A DNA stretch of 64,000 nt from Laburnicola sp. R22_1 (GCA_014281115.1 JACONQ010000005.1:3658001-3722000), one strand, 5' to 3'. Counted from the stretch's first letter, positions 9,761 through 22,331 are shown. Notes: generated by a model from the letters alone, not told the origin. Numbers and translations: made by a program.

Positions 9761-12700
9761 ACTACATAGTGCTAAGTAGCGTAGAGGTTGGCAATAATAT
9801 GTTCCTATAGACTTTTCTTATCTAATTCTTCCCTACTAGGATCTAATAATTTTAGTTGTTCCTAGTGGTGTGGCTTAATAAAAATAACGGAGTTAGAATC
9901 CCTAGCAATTATTATTGCGGCTGCATAGCCTAAAATAACGTCGACTTTATTCTTTATTGTCTTCTTACGCATTATACTATCTAGTGGTTTATTATTATAA
10001 ATCTTTTTAGGCAGCGCGCTGTCCAAATAGTTTACTAGGCAATGTGGTAATTTAAAGCTTAATGAATAGGTTTCTCTAAAAGAGAGGATTGGTAAATAGT
10101 GGTCTATCTAATTTATCTCTAATAACACGTTAAACTTACTAATTTTAGTAACGTAGCATAGTACTAGGCTAGTATGAGATTTATACTTAATTATAATCTC
10201 TACCGCAGTGCGAAGCTTAGTATAAGAATTACTGTTAGCCAGAGCTAGGCCGACTAGCTGTTCTAAAGCAATTTCTTTAAGCTAGTATTGTTTGACAACT
10301 TGTCAATAAATAAAATAGGTAGTGGCTTTCGTATCCACTAAGCTAAGTGCGCGGAGCCATTTTTAGACCAGAGGAAGCTTAATATAACAGTTAAATTCTA
10401 GTTAATAGGTAGTATCTAGTATAAGAGACATATCTAACGCGATGGTAGATATGGCGTGTATGACTATGGGCTTATTAAGGCTGTTGTACTTAGGTGCGGC
10501 TTTTAGGCACTAAATAGTCTACTAGATTTCTTGTTAAGTTTTACGCTATTGTTGCTTCTAATTGCGGTTTAGTTTAGAAGCCTCTTATTTCCCAATTTAT
10601 TCTTATTAGTAGTTAATTTATATTAGAATTTATTGCTATCCTTGTCTTCTATGTCCTCTACGTACGCATTTATGGCGGAGGCCAAAGCGGGGATATTTTT
10701 TAAAGAGACAAAGTCTTTGTCTTTATAGGGTGTAGTCTTATCACGCGTTATGTATTTTAGCTTACTACATTTAAAGTAAAGATCTAGTTTACTTATATAA
10801 TTACGTTCCTTAGTTATTTGTTTGTAGGTAAGCGCCTAGGGGGCCTTATCCTTTTGCGCTAAGGAATAGTCGCTTAGGAAACACTTGCGGCTAGTAGCTT
10901 TACTAGATAATATTGTTAACTTCTTAGGTTCTAAATATAGTTGACTATTAATGTCTAAATTATACTAGTGGAGTTAATATACGCGGGCTAAGAAGGCTAT
11001 TAAGCTCTTATTTAGTATTAAACTAGACGAAGTTTAGCGGGCAAGACAGCTGTCTATAAGATGTTAGGCATATTAAACTTTACCTATCTTGTCTATAAAA
11101 AGCAAGTTAATAATAGAGAGAAATCGCCCTTGCCACTACGTAAACGTCTCGTTACACTTCTATTACAACGTATTGTTATAAAGCTTCTATTTAGCTTTTA
11201 TAATTTAATTATAGAATATGTAGGTCTTATCTAAGGGCTTTAGTAGATCCTCTAATATATTAACTAAACTTAGAATTGGATAGATAATATTCTAGGTATT
11301 GTCTTTAATAAAACGGCAAATATAATAGACTTTGTATTCGTCTAATAGGAGTGTAATTACCTTATTAACTGTAGTAATTCGCCAACGCTTATAATCCTCC
11401 TTATCTTTACCGCTAAAGGACGCTATTTCTGGGGCCTTATAATGCGAGCCACTAGTAGTCCTAACTAACATATAGGAGGTGCTAAGGGGTCGCTTGTTAC
11501 GTGGGTCTTAAGTCTCCTAATATTCACAGTTGTTATTGTGCTAGTCTTAGTTATTACGTTAGTCCTAATCTTCGCGTTAGTCGCGTTAGTTATATACGTC
11601 TTTATACTTATTATAATAATTATAGTAGTTATAAAGGTTATTATAAAAGAGTTTTTAGCAAGTCGCATTTATGTAAAGCGACTATATATTGTACTAGTAG
11701 AATGGTAGTTAAGAGTAGAGTCGCTATTTAGGGTATAGATATCTTATCGCAAAGAACGCGCACGCTCATACTTATAAGAAGTTAGTGATTTATTAAACTA
11801 GTTATATAGGAGAGGTTAACTACATTCTAATACGTTATATAGTGAGCGCATCTAAGCCCTTAGGGACCTAAGTTCGTTTTTAGCGGCGTACGCAGCTTAT
11901 TTAGCCATCTGCGCTTAATACTCAAACTACTAAGCACGTCCTTATAGTTATTAAAATTCTTCTTTAGACTATTAAGCATCTTAGACAGCGTACTAATAAT
12001 CGGCCTTAAGATTATAATGCTTCACAGAAGCGTTCTTATTCGCTTTAATAGTATTATTATACTTTACCTATAGTTTTTATCTAACTTAGGTAACCTGTTA
12101 AACGCGAGTTTGTATGTCTTTAAAGTCCTTCTTAGTAGTGGCCAAGTCTGCGCCTCGCTAATAGTAGGCATCTAATAGAGTATTATAAGCTTATTATAAT
12201 TACTTATAAGCTTCTAGGTTAGTGCTACTAGCTGCATTGTAGGCGTTTTATAATCGCTAAAATATGGCCTCTAATATATTAAGCTAAGAGAGTTTCTTAG
12301 CTAGTTACTTGCTAGACTTAGCACACTTTATAATAATATTAAACTAGGTATTAGGGTAAGCTTATACGTCTTCCGCAAACTTGGCTATATTAGTTAGTTA
12401 AAATGTCTTTTCTATTTATTCTCCTTAAACGTTCTTATATTAGACCTCTATATTATAGCCTAGCTCTTCTTTATTATTAACGGGCCTATAGGCTTCTACA
12501 AACAGGTTTAAAGTCCTTAAAGAGGTGCGTTATTATTTATTACGCGTAAGGGGAGGCAGGGATTTAAAACAGATTTGTAAAAGCAATGCCTTTTTAGGTA
12601 TCTATAAATTGCCTAGGCTATAGCTATTAGATTTTAAACACGAGAAGGTAGAAAATCTCTAGTCTCTCTTAGATTAGCAATTATAGTAAGGAGATTTCTG

Positions 12701-13542
12701 CAGCATCTAAATAGTAACTTAGCGACCTTTATAGGGTTTGTTATACTATTTTACTAATTTTAACGCGTTAAATATATTGTTAATAATATTAGTAGAGATA
12801 TTAAAGTACTAAGATAGGTTTTAGGGAAGTTAGGTACGCTAAACATTAGGGCCTTAAAGCGCTAATTAGGCGTAAGGGTTTAGAGCTAGAATAATAGGTT
12901 GTGATTAGAATTGCGAATTGCTAGTAATTATTATAGATTCTTACGTGTTTGCTTATTTCTATTATTAGGCAAATGTCTTTGCGAAAGAGGGTATAAAGTT
13001 CCTAAGATCGCCCACAGTTCTAGTTTAAGGTTAAGGAGTTAGAGTATTAGAATAAAATTCTCTAGGCATAGGCAACAAAGGTGCGCGGAGTCGTCTATGC
13101 TTGTTATATTTACCACTTAGGCAAGGATAATTAGAATTCATACTATGGTAATGTGAAAGGTTAGTAGTTTTAGGTAAGGTGCAATCTTACGTCTTAGGCA
13201 AAGTTATAATAAAGTCGCTAGTCAGATTTTTATAAACGTCTATTCTACTAGCTTACTCTAGATATTACTACTATTACTATAAAATACTATATACTAATAT
13301 AGTAGTAGGGAAGGCCAAATCCTCTTTAAGCGGCATACTTACCACAAGTGTTCTGTAGCGGCACACGCGTTAACCCGCGCGTCCAGCCCTACTACCTACC
13401 TACTCTCTATGGTCTTTCTCCGCTAACCAAGCCTAAGAGGAAGTATGCCCTTAGTTGTCAAGTTTCTACGTGTCGTCGTCGTTACTATTATTGTTAGTAA
13501 CCTAATCTGTACGCACACCACTGCGCCCCACTTCTGGGCCTA
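9761..13542 (-). pseudogene. Chromovirus gag/protease region, degraded
   Basis: Minus-strand frames between about 12.3 and 11.8 kb show a long Gln/Ala/Leu-rich coiled-coil segment with dispersed TAA/TAG codons, consistent with gag. A protease-like stretch is expected at 9.8-10.5 kb, but I could not fix its catalytic motif. From about 13.35 to 13.54 kb the base composition is closer to normal, and this is probably the leader between LTR and gag. It is cut at 13542 by the Fot1-like insertion and continues at 15678-15787 up to the 5' LTR. Confidence 0.55.
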
Positions 13543-15677
13543 CTGTAATTAGTCATCTGGCGCTCGGGCTCATCTGACGCCCACTTTTGACATGTCAACC
13601 ACCACTACTTTTGAAGTTGTATAGTCCTATATAAATCTAATTATCACGAGATTTTTTAGAGGAGCATTCTTAAAGGTTTGTTTGATTGATTGGCAACGAT
13701 AAATTACGTGCGATACCTCTGTGGGAGGCGTACTTTGCGAGTGCGCGTTGATGGGCCGGATGCCTCCACCACCCCTTCAATGACCGATGGATCCTCAACA
13801 TCAACCTCTAGCTCCTTAATAACACGAGCAGGATGTGCAGGAGCCTTAAGGCTACGCGCCTTACCCTTTTTAGACAATTGTATATCGGCCCTAAGTTGTT
13901 TTTTAGCTGCCTTCGCGATCTGCTCTTCCTTACGCGCTGCAGCCTTTAAGCGCTAATCTTGTAACTTAAGCTCCTTAGCCACAAGCTTCATACGCTTTCT
14001 CTCCTCTATTATAGCAACTTTATCTGCCTTTGCTTGTTCCTTAGCGAGCTTTTCCTAGTCCTTTTAGTGTTGTAGTTGTTGTTCTTCAGCTTCCTTTTAA
14101 GCCTGCCTATCGCGAGCGTCTTGAACTTTGGATGGGGACCAGAATACGGCACCACCATGATATTCTGGTGGCGCTATCAAGGGTAGAGGCTTGCCACGCT
14201 GCCAGCGCTTCTTCTCGTTGTATAGAGCGTCTCGTAGGCACTTATTTTCATGCTCTAGTAGTTGTTCGCGTACAGCGAGGGCGTGGATCGTATGGCTAAG
14301 CTGCTGAGAGCGTTTATCGTAGATATCCTCCACCGTCTGCCTCAGTAAGCGCTCAATCTTCCGCCAATCGCTTGCAGAGAGTATTAACGTACTACTCTCG
14401 CTCGATGAGGGCCTCTCCATCTCCTTATGCTTGAATCTCTTAAGGATCACCTCTGGATCAAATGGTGATAGCCCAGTAGCTTTAAAAGCGTTAAGTACTG
14501 TATTTTCTTAAAACGCTGTATGCTAGGCACTATAGAAAAGCCAGAAGAAGTCGCGCTTAGTGATAGAGCTGAGCCCTTGGCAGTTATACATGAATTGAGT
14601 GAGCTCTTAAGTATATGCGGCAGAGAGAGGCTTAAAAAGGCAGACATCAAGCGGCTGCAGTGTATGCGTCGAATGAGGTGGGTATATAGCAAGGAGGATC
14701 CTATTTCGATCACAGTACTTAATAAAGGCCTTTGTAACATGTGAACCATGCCCATTAAGTATTAGAAGCCTTCTTGAGCGCCCTGCCTTGCTCTTAGTCT
14801 CCCGATCGAATACTTGCTGCAGCCATGCCATGCCCACTGTATTATTCGTCCATCCTAAAGGTAATGAGGTTATAAAGCACTTGTGCTCTGTAGGATTGAG
14901 ATCTTGTAACCAGCTGTCCTGTATATTGCCGGAGAGCGCTTGGTATATCAAGGAAGGCGTAAGAGTACTGCTGTCGGCGCAAATACAAGCAATTGTTGTA
15001 ATCCACTCCCTATTGCCATCTTAAAGCATTTGCTTGATCCCTGCTTCTTTATATCGCCTGCGGGAGAATATACACTTTACTTTGCTCAGCACCCCAATTA
15101 AGAAGCCCTTCTCGTCCATATTGTATATATTTGCCGGCTCGACGTCGTACTGCTCAATTTTAGATTCTAGAAGCTTGAAATATAAGCTGTATTTGTATGC
15201 GGAATCGGCTTTGTAGCGCTAGGCGTCAATACCAGTAGTCTATCGCGATATGAGCTCGATGTTATGCCGTGCGATATATCGATCAACCCAGCTTCTTCCA
15301 GGCTGTTTTCCTAATGTTTCTTGCGCGAAATTTCGTATCATCTGCTTTGTAGGAGGTAGGCTACGGCCGCAGAGCTTATCAATATATTTTAAAAGCTCTA
15401 ATTCTTGCGCGTTGTTGAGAAGTTGCTGATTTTCGTATTGGGCTGCACGGCTGCCCTGCACCCCGCGAAACCGCCTCGATAGCTTGTTGCGATCAACGCC
15501 GTACTTTTTCGCAATTTGAGAATAATTAGGCTTTTCGCCTATATCGAGCGACTTCAACGCTTCAAGAGCTGCGTGAATCGGGTCCATATTGGTGGTTGTA
15601 GAGATTTTTGAAATTTTGGTGTGGGCGATGGAAAAGTGGGCGTCAGATGAGCCCGAGCGCCAGATGACTAATTACGG
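13543..15677 (-). mobile_element. Fot1/pogo-like DNA transposon, copy A
   Basis: Inverted repeats of about 47 bp (left CTGTAATTAGTCATCTGGCG, right end its complement with one change) are flanked by TA (13541-13542 and 15678-15679). Length is 2135 bp with one minus-strand transposase, the same build as the 2098-bp copy B at 59540-61637, to which it is related. The outermost ends are nearly identical although the coding part carries several stops. Confidence 0.85.
14097..15587 (-). pseudogene. Fot1/pogo-like transposase of copy A
   Basis: The protein starts at MDPIHAALEALKSLDIGEK (15587) with a helix-turn-helix (KYGVDRNKLSRRFRGVQ) and a second DNA-binding block (RSWVDRYIARHNIEL). The DDE core retains LLILNGHGSHV and YPPHSTHTLQPLDVCLFKP. 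In the first of these boxes the usual catalytic aspartate (LDGHGSH) reads N. The C-terminal tail (14450-14097) keeps SASDWRKIERLLRQ and GGAVFWSPSKV. Stops and frame breaks separate the pieces. Copy B at 59.8-61.5 kb is clearly related across its whole length. Confidence 0.8.
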
Positions 15678-15787
15678 TACCATACAATCACAGGAGATGT
15701 TCGTCAACGCGCAATTCTCCGATTCGCTGGCACCCTAGCGGTAAGCCTATCACAGCTAGAACCCTAGGGGGAGCAATAGCAGTATAG

Positions 15788-15986
15788 TGTAAGGGTTTAG
15801 GCCCGCGATAGTTAGGATAAAAGTAAGTTAATTCCTAGTACATAAAATACTGCTATACTAAGTAGGTAGGCAGAAGGGCAGCACCTTATGGGTGCTGCCG
15901 CGCTAGTGGCCGGATTAGGCCTAGCGCCGGATTAGGATTAACGTTATTCCGGGTTCCGAGCCAGGTGCCGCTATGGATCCATAACA
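15788..15986 (-). repeat. 5' LTR of the chromovirus
   Basis: Starts TGTAAGGGTTTAGGCCCGCG and ends GGATCCATAACA on the plus strand; 199 bp. It is less altered than its partner at 3505-3697. Directly outside it, TCTT repeats the four bases before the other LTR. Confidence 0.85.
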
Positions 15987-17750
15987 TCTTAGCTTTTAGG
16001 GCTAGGGCCTTTTAACTATCCTTAAGAGAGGTAGTAAAAACTATTAGTCTATTTTTTTTATATTTTCCTATTTAAGATTATAAATAATATAGCAGAGACT
16101 TTTTAACTAGAAGTAGAAGTTTGTCTCTCCTACTTATCTCTAATCCTTATATAGGAGGACTCTATATATATAGACTATTTCCCTAGAGCCACTAATCTAG
16201 TGTTCTTCTTCTATTGTAGTAACCTAAAAACTAATTTATAGTTCTTTTCTTTCCTATTAATATAAGCCTATATTATTTTAATATATCCCTTAATATCTAT
16301 CTTTATATAAGTGGCTTTATAGACTAAAAAGGTTACTTTTCTAAACTCTATTGTTTAATAGAAATTATTTAAACTAATGCGTTATAGGTTAGCTTTCTTA
16401 GTAAACTTCTTAAATATAAAGGTAGTAGTTAAATACCCTAAATTAAGTATAGTATACACAAAGATAATATTATTAATAAGAGTGTTTATAATAATTAGTG
16501 TTAAATTTAGCTATATCTTTCTATATATATTAGAGTTCTTTTCTAGTTCCTCTATAGCCTACTTTATCTTCTTCCTTTAATAACTTCTAGGCGGAGAAGC
16601 TAGTTTTCTAACTTTACTAAACTATTAATATCCTTATTACTACTATTTATCTTCTAGGCCTTACTAGCCCTAGCGTACGTTAGGGGTATTATAGCTTAGA
16701 GGTAATAACTCTTACTATAGTAGAAGTATACTTCTTCTTTATAGCGCTTCTTTAACTTCTTCTTAAAGACCTATTTAGCGCGCTTCTTAGTCTTTAAAGA
16801 GTTTGCTTTAGTAGTTCTTATAGTACTAGAATGTATAAGTTTCTAATCTATAGTGTTAGCAAACTTAGTAAAGAAGGAGGCTATTATATAAAAGGGCTTT
16901 AATATTTTTATATAGCAAATATTCTCCTTAACTATATTAACTTTATCTATAAGTATTATAAGGTCCTAGTCTTTAAGAATCTCTAGCATAATTAGCCTAT
17001 CCTATAAGTCTATATATAAGGCTTTTTAGTAAATGTTCTTTAAATTCTCCTAGTTATCTTTATTAGCCTTAGCAGCTAGGGGTATAAAGTTAGTATTAAA
17101 CTTAGTTAGTAGGGTTTTACTTTATTAGCTAAGAAATAGCCTATTCTATACTTACTTCTTTACTAACTTATAATAGAAACATATATTTAAAAAACCCTAG
17201 AATTTATTTTTAGAATAGGTTCCATTCTTTATAAAGGCTAGTGCGATGTCTACTATCTTACCTATTAGCCTGCTTATAATATAATTAACTGTGTTTTCTA
17301 AAAGAGGGCAATTTTTATCAATTTTAGCCTTTATTATATATTCCTAATATTAGTAATCTTAATAGCTTTTAGAGAATAACTCTAGATTAGAAAGTTAGAG
17401 GCGCTAGCACTCTAGTAATACTTTACTAGGCGCTAGTATTACTACTATTATTTAAAAGGAGACTAAGAACATAGTCTCTACTTTAGTATATTGCTTTAAT
17501 TAGACAAGTTAATTAGTAATTACTTTTAGTAAGGCCTAGAGCTATTTGCTAGTATTTTATTAAGCTACTAGTATAACTTAAAGTTATTTTAAGCTAGTAA
17601 AATAGTCTATAATTTGCGTTAGTGCGTTTTAAAAAGCGCCTCCTTCTATATTCTAGGCCTTCTCCCTCTTTTAAGAAGGTGCTTAAGGCCTTATTAACCT
17701 TTAGTTTTATAAATACTAGTAAACTAGCTTAATCTTCTATATATACTTTG
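15987..17750 (-). pseudogene. Outer Gypsy element, protease/gag part
   Basis: This is the other half of the Gypsy element whose RT lies at 2150-3504. On the minus strand around 16.6-16.1 kb a protease-like region is legible (INTLINNIIFVY, KKFTKKANL, VTFLVYKATYIKID), followed by stop-broken sequence. From 16.6 to 17.7 kb a longer gag-like frame is unreadable in detail. Direction, position and the shared insertion point make this the likely continuation. Confidence 0.6.
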
Positions 17751-17924
17751 TCTTGTTAAAACTTCCTATATATAGTTCTTTAATAAGGTTAGTAATAATA
17801 TCTACTTCTATAGCTCCTTACTATTAGACTTTAGTAGCTTATTACACTAGACAAGGAATAAAAATATTCTCTCTTCTATAAGAAGACTCTAGTATTCTCT
17901 CTATTATACTTGTGTTTATTCTAT
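17751..17924. other. AT-rich DNA, nothing identified
   Basis: The stretch is degraded AT-rich sequence between the gag-like region and the minisatellite. It has no open frame or repeat structure that I can support. Confidence 0.5.
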
Positions 17925-18201
17925 AGGGTTAAGAGATTTTAGTATCTAACTTAACTACATATTTATTTATAGGGTTAAAGGATCTTAATATCTAACTTAA
18001 CTATATATTTATTTATATGATTAAGGGATTTTAGTATCTAACTTAACTACGTATTTATTTATAGAGTTAAGAGATCTTAATATCTAACTTAATTATATGT
18101 TTATTTTATAGGGTTAAGAAATCTGAGTATCTAACTTAACTGCGTGTTTGTTTATAGGATTAAAGAATCTTAATATCTAACTTAACTATATATTTATTTA
18201 T
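17925..18201. repeat. 46-bp minisatellite, six units
   Basis: Units begin at 17925, 17971, 18017, 18063, 18110 and 18156 (one unit is 47 bp), and a partial unit follows at 18202. The core is AGGGTTAAGAGATTTTAGTA then TCTAACTTAACTACATATTT. Differences between units are mainly transitions (GTATCT/ATATCT, CTACGT/CTATAT), as expected if RIP acted on the array. Confidence 0.9.
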
Positions 18202-19604
18202 AGAGTTGTTCTTAGCATATTAGAAAAATCTCGCGAGCTTCTCTATTATAAGAGGTTAATAAAATTTAATATAGGGAGCTTTAGACTAAAAGATTAGAGT
18301 TGCCTAAGTAAACTTAAAAATTTAATAGAGTTTAATAGTAACTCTAGCTATAGACTTATATATACTCCTGGCTTGGCAGAAGCATAGATTTAGAACTCTA
18401 AGGCAGTAGGCTAAGTAACTATAAAAGGACGCTTAGCCCCTTATATATTATTATCTAACTATATATTTGTATAGTTACTAGTAGTGTGCTTAGTGTATTA
18501 ATAAAAGAGTTAATTTGCTATCTCTATAGATAAGAATAGGTTTTATACATTTTATACAATTGCTTTCTTTATTTTATATAGTAGTAATAATTACTTACTA
18601 ACTCTATAAAGATTTAATCTACTATCCTCTTACATATAAAGGATAGAGTATAATAAAATAAATTATATAGCTAATAATAACTTATATAATTTGTCTTTAC
18701 TTTAACTAATTTATAGTTAAGAATTATTTAATTACTAATTAGTGTTAAATAGACTCTATAGCTAGCTATATAGATATTAATATCTAATATTCTATACTAG
18801 TAAGTATAGAGGGTGTGTAGGGTAATTATATAAGAAAAGAAAAAAATATAATAAAACTAACTTAGTATTAATTGCTTATATCTAGAAAGGGTACAGATAG
18901 AAAGGAGAAAATTCTGCGACGCATAGGCCGCGGCGTATAGGCATTACATAATTTCCACATAATGCTATTATGCAATAATATTAAAACCTTAACTGTATTA
19001 GGTGCCCTTGCCTATATAGTGTACGAATATATACTATATTATTAGTACTATATATTTATATAATAATATTACGGATTATATATAATAATTGATAAAATAA
19101 AGAGTTTTTATTAATTACTAACTAGTTACGTAATTGAAATAGTATTTTCAAATTAAATACTTAAAGACTAGTATTTTCTCTATAAATTTATTAAAAATTA
19201 AAATTTTAGCTTTACTAGTAAAAAGGTTATAAAGCTTTAAAAAAATTACTTATTTAAACAATTTATATATATCTGTATAAGTCTGTGTATATTTGCGTAT
19301 ATCTATACATCTCTAAGTATTTTTGTGCTAGCAAATTGCTTATATAAAAATATATATATATGCACACGTCTGCGCATAATTAAGCAGCCTCTCTAGAAAA
19401 AACTTTCCTAATATAGCTACCCTAGGTGCACTAGCAGTATAGGTGCGCATTCTTATATAACTTTGCATATACATATACTAAGAAAAAAGTAGTATTACTA
19501 GTGCGCTTTAAGCGTATTTAGTGCGTAGGTGTACGTATACGTGCTTAGAGCTGCTTAGGTGCCCTAGGTGCTTATGCTTATTTAAAACTTTTTCTAATGT
19601 AATT
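18202..19604. other. AT-rich degraded DNA, nothing identified
   Basis: No reading frame or repeat that I can support occurs here. Composition is extreme, with long runs of TA/AT words and few CA or TG dinucleotides. A short less-altered patch (about 18.9-18.97 kb) contains CGACGCATAGGCCGCGGCG. Confidence 0.6.
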
Positions 19605-19922
19605 ATATATAGCGTTAATTTATTTACCTAGAAGTAGGACGACAAAGACTTTTATCTTAAATAACATAATAAAAAAGCAAAGCCCCCTGCTTTGTAATTA
19701 AAAAGAGCGTGAGTAATTATATTAAACTTAATTTTATTTAATAATTAATTATAATAACTATTTATTATAGTATATAAATAGGTACTTTCGCTTTTTTTTG
19801 TGCCTAATTACCTTTTACGCTCTTTTTAATTACTAAGTAGGGGGCTCTACTTTTTTTATTATGTTATTTAAGATAAAAGCCTTTGTCGTTCTACCCCTAG
19901 GTAGTTAATTTAACAACACATA
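19605..19922. mobile_element. MITE with ~120-bp inverted repeats
   Basis: The left arm (19605-19720) and right arm (19803-19922) are inverted copies of the ~120-bp family. The left arm carries TACCTAGAAGTAGGACGACA and the right arm the complement of CTACCTAGGGGTAGAACGAC. Only about 80 bp of AT-rich spacer lies between, so the whole could fold into one long hairpin. This is the only place in the window where two ends of the family pair at short distance, and it shows that the family is a terminal inverted repeat. Confidence 0.75.
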
Positions 19923-19932
19923 GGTACTTTAT

Positions 19933-20020
19933 AGGTTAGATTAGGATTAGAGTCTTATATAATTAGGTTAGGTTAGGTTAGATTTAAATTATATAAGACT
20001 CTAACTCTAACCTCACCTAT
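19933..20020. repeat. Imperfect palindrome with GGTTA repeats at its centre
   Basis: The left arm AGGTTAGATTAGGATTAGAG-TCTTATATAATT and the right arm AATTATATAAGACTCTAACT-CTAACCTCACCT are reverse complements with few mismatches. The loop contains three AGGTT units. It may be another tiny MITE or a RIP-altered hairpin. Confidence 0.7.
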
Positions 20021-20093
20021 ACTTATTTACTAGTCTATCTAAAACTTAACTAAAATTTAACTTTAATAGGTAATTTAATATTTTTTTATACTT

Positions 20094-20330
20094 ATTATTA
20101 AATTAAGTACTTAAAAGTAAAATAATAAAGACTTTTATTTTAACTAATATAAAAAAGTAAAGCCTCCTACTTAGTAATTAAAAAGAGTGTAAAAAGGTAA
20201 TTATAAAAAAGCGTATGTGTTATTAATTAACTACCTAGGGGTAAAATAATAAAGGCTTTTATCTTAAATATATAACAAAAAAGCAGAGCCCCTACTTAGT
20301 AATTAAAAAGAGTATATAATTATATAGTAA
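20094..20330 (+). repeat. Two tandem copies of the ~120-bp terminal-repeat family
   Basis: The first copy (about 20094-20213) is strongly AT-shifted (TACTTAAAAGTAAAATAATA). The second (20214 to about 20330) begins TATGTGTTATTAATTAAC and keeps CTACCTAGGGGTAAAATAAT. Both point rightward, toward the gene island, and the next copy beyond the island (22981-23098) points back. Confidence 0.75.
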
Positions 20331-20928
20331 GTATTTAGTTAATATAATAGCTAGATAATAATATTATTATTTTACGTGTAAATCCTACCTAGTAAGGCAT
20401 CTCTAAGATCTAACTATATATAGTTAAGAATGCGTGCTGCGCAGCAGATGGATGCATGACATGCAGTCTCGCCTAGTAAAATTAACAACCGTAAGGGGCC
20501 GAGTACTGATCTACACTCCACAGTATTAAACTAATCTAGTTGCGTTTGTAGTCGGGGCTGATCATGCGCTGGCGCTTAATTCTTGATACTCTCGACACGC
20601 ATTTGCCCCTGGCCATCTCATGCTGTACCAGCGACTCGAAGGCTTGCTTTGTGCCACCATCGCCGGAAACTCGATAGCGACGTTGGCAGGGATCCGTTTT
20701 CGTAGACATTTGCTGTACTACGGTCCGAAACATGAAGCCAAGGTACGGTCTACTTTGCCTGACTATCGCCACTCCGCTTGGCCACCCGTTGTCGGAGCTT
20801 TTTCACATTTCCAACCTCATCTTCCCTCGGTGACCGCGTAAGAGCGTTTGGTTCTGGTGTGCCGAGTTGCGACTCTTCGGTGCGTACAGACTGGAGTGGG
20901 AGTCCTTTCACTGGCAGACTTCTTTTAG

Positions 20929-22331
20929 ATGGCACCGAACGATCCTACAAGTTTAGCAAAACGTGGAGCGCAATTAAGAGGCATTGTGATTGCGTTGCTT
21001 GTGCTGTCATGGTTTTTCATCGCCCTGCGGGTTTGGACACGGACTTTTATCAGGTCGAACTTTGGGTGGGATGATGCTACCATGATTATGGCGGGTGTAA
21101 GGATAATTATCTGTTTGTATCGGCTGCGCTCACTATACGGTAGATGGTTTTTTCCGCGTACAGTGCTGGTCTCCTCTATATCGAAGCACACGGGGGTGGC
21201 ACTCATATCGACAGCGTTGCGCAACTGAACGATCTTACAAAGGTAAGACTTCGTTATCCTTAAGTATACCAAGCTAACTATATGATAGCGAGCTATTGCC
21301 GTCAACGTTACCTACGTAGTAACGGTCATGTTGCTCAAGATTTCACTCGGCATTTTCTTCGTCCGCATTGTCATCCAGCGATGGCAGCTCGTTACCATTT
21401 ACAGTGCAGTCACAATCAGCTGCGTGTCTTCAATATCGTCCTTCTTCTACCTCCTCTTCAGATGCGGCCCGGATCTCGACCAAATGTTGTTCCTCCAGCT
21501 GGCAGGTCAATGCGCCTCTAGGACTCTGGACCGCTTCTTCGCATATCAACACGCGGCAGCCGCTTTCTTGACTGATTGCGTATTCTTGTTATTGCCAATC
21601 CCGATACTATGGAACACGAACATGAACCGAAAAGCGAAGGTCTCTGTACGCCTCATTCTCTCTTTGGCTGCGACGTAAGGTTTCTATCAAATCTGGCGTA
21701 CCCTGGCTAACCGCATAGTGGCTGCGTGTGTTCCGCAATTCGTTTCCGATACGTGGACGGTCTAACTGATATGGAAGACTTCTTTTGTAAGTGCTACTGT
21801 TGATTATATATTCCCTTCTAAGTGTTCTTCTCAGGGAATTCCGTGAACATAGCAATATGGTCTACGATTGAACTGGGAACAGGTATAATGGCGGGTTGCA
21901 CGGCGACTCTACGGCCCCTTATAGAGCGAATCTTCAACCAAGCCAAATCGCTCCGGTCCACCATCTCCCAAGCTTCCACGCTCGTTCGGTCGAATCATTT
22001 AAAGTCTACTCAATCGAATAGCAACTCCTCGGTCCAAAAAAACGCGATTCGATTAAACCAGGCAGATCATGATGCAAGTCTATTTCGTCAAGACTCCGAT
22101 GCAGTTTCCGGTGTCCAGCAACATGAACTCCGCGATATCAGAACTGCCAACAGCAGGAGCCGTGGAAGCACCGAACGTATTCTATCAGATACCGTTCTTG
22201 GGCAAGATGGGAGCTTTGGGCTGGACAGGACGAGTAGATGCACTAGTGGCGATCAGCAACTTGAGGAGTCTTTGCGCCAGCCACCAAGAACATGGCATCA
22301 CGCAATATATGGCCATAAAGAGGATGTTTGA
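20929..22331 (+). CDS. Rhodopsin-domain integral membrane protein (fungal family)
   Basis: This is a five-exon gene, 20929-21096, 21144-21242, 21289-21674, 21719-21786 and 21835-22331. All introns are 44-48 bp with GT...AG ends, three have CTAAC branch points, and all joins keep phase, giving 405 residues. The product is a polytopic membrane protein of the fungal rhodopsin-domain family. Typical marks are the first membrane helix (IVIALLVLSWFFIALRVW, residues about 19-36), GWDDATM after it, the GGGTHID loop, LLKISLGIFF, LLPIPILWNTNMNRK, and IAIWSTIELGTGIMAG before the last helix. A polar tail of about 120 residues is probably cytoplasmic. The ligand and role of this family are largely unknown. 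No stop or frameshift interrupts it although RIP-altered DNA lies within 500 bp on both sides. Confidence 0.85.

Larger units (their letters stand above)
3505..15986 (-). mobile_element. Nested Ty3/Gypsy chromovirus, RIP-inactivated
   Basis: Two directly repeated ~195-bp LTRs (3505-3697 and 15788-15986) bound this minus-strand element. Between them, in order on the minus strand, lie a coiled-coil gag-like region, RT, RNase H, integrase and a chromodomain. A TCTT repeat flanks both outer ends (3501-3504 and 15987-15990), and the outer Gypsy frame continues on either side, which supports one insertion event. A purine tract (AGAGGGGGGAG on the minus strand) abuts the 3' LTR. Three later insertions inflate it: a TRIM (4173-4863), a Tc1-like element (7443-8978) and a Fot1-like element (13543-15677). 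Without them it is about 8.1 kb. Fungal chromoviruses use the chromodomain to target heterochromatin. Confidence 0.85.

Noticed and set aside
17925..18201. A CRISPR-like array
   Set aside because: The units are contiguous 46-bp tandems without unique spacers, in a fungal nuclear genome; it is a minisatellite.
19976..19985. AGGTTAGGTTAGG run as an internal telomere-like repeat
   Set aside because: Only three units, not TTAGGG-type, and fully explained as the centre of the palindrome at 19933-20020.
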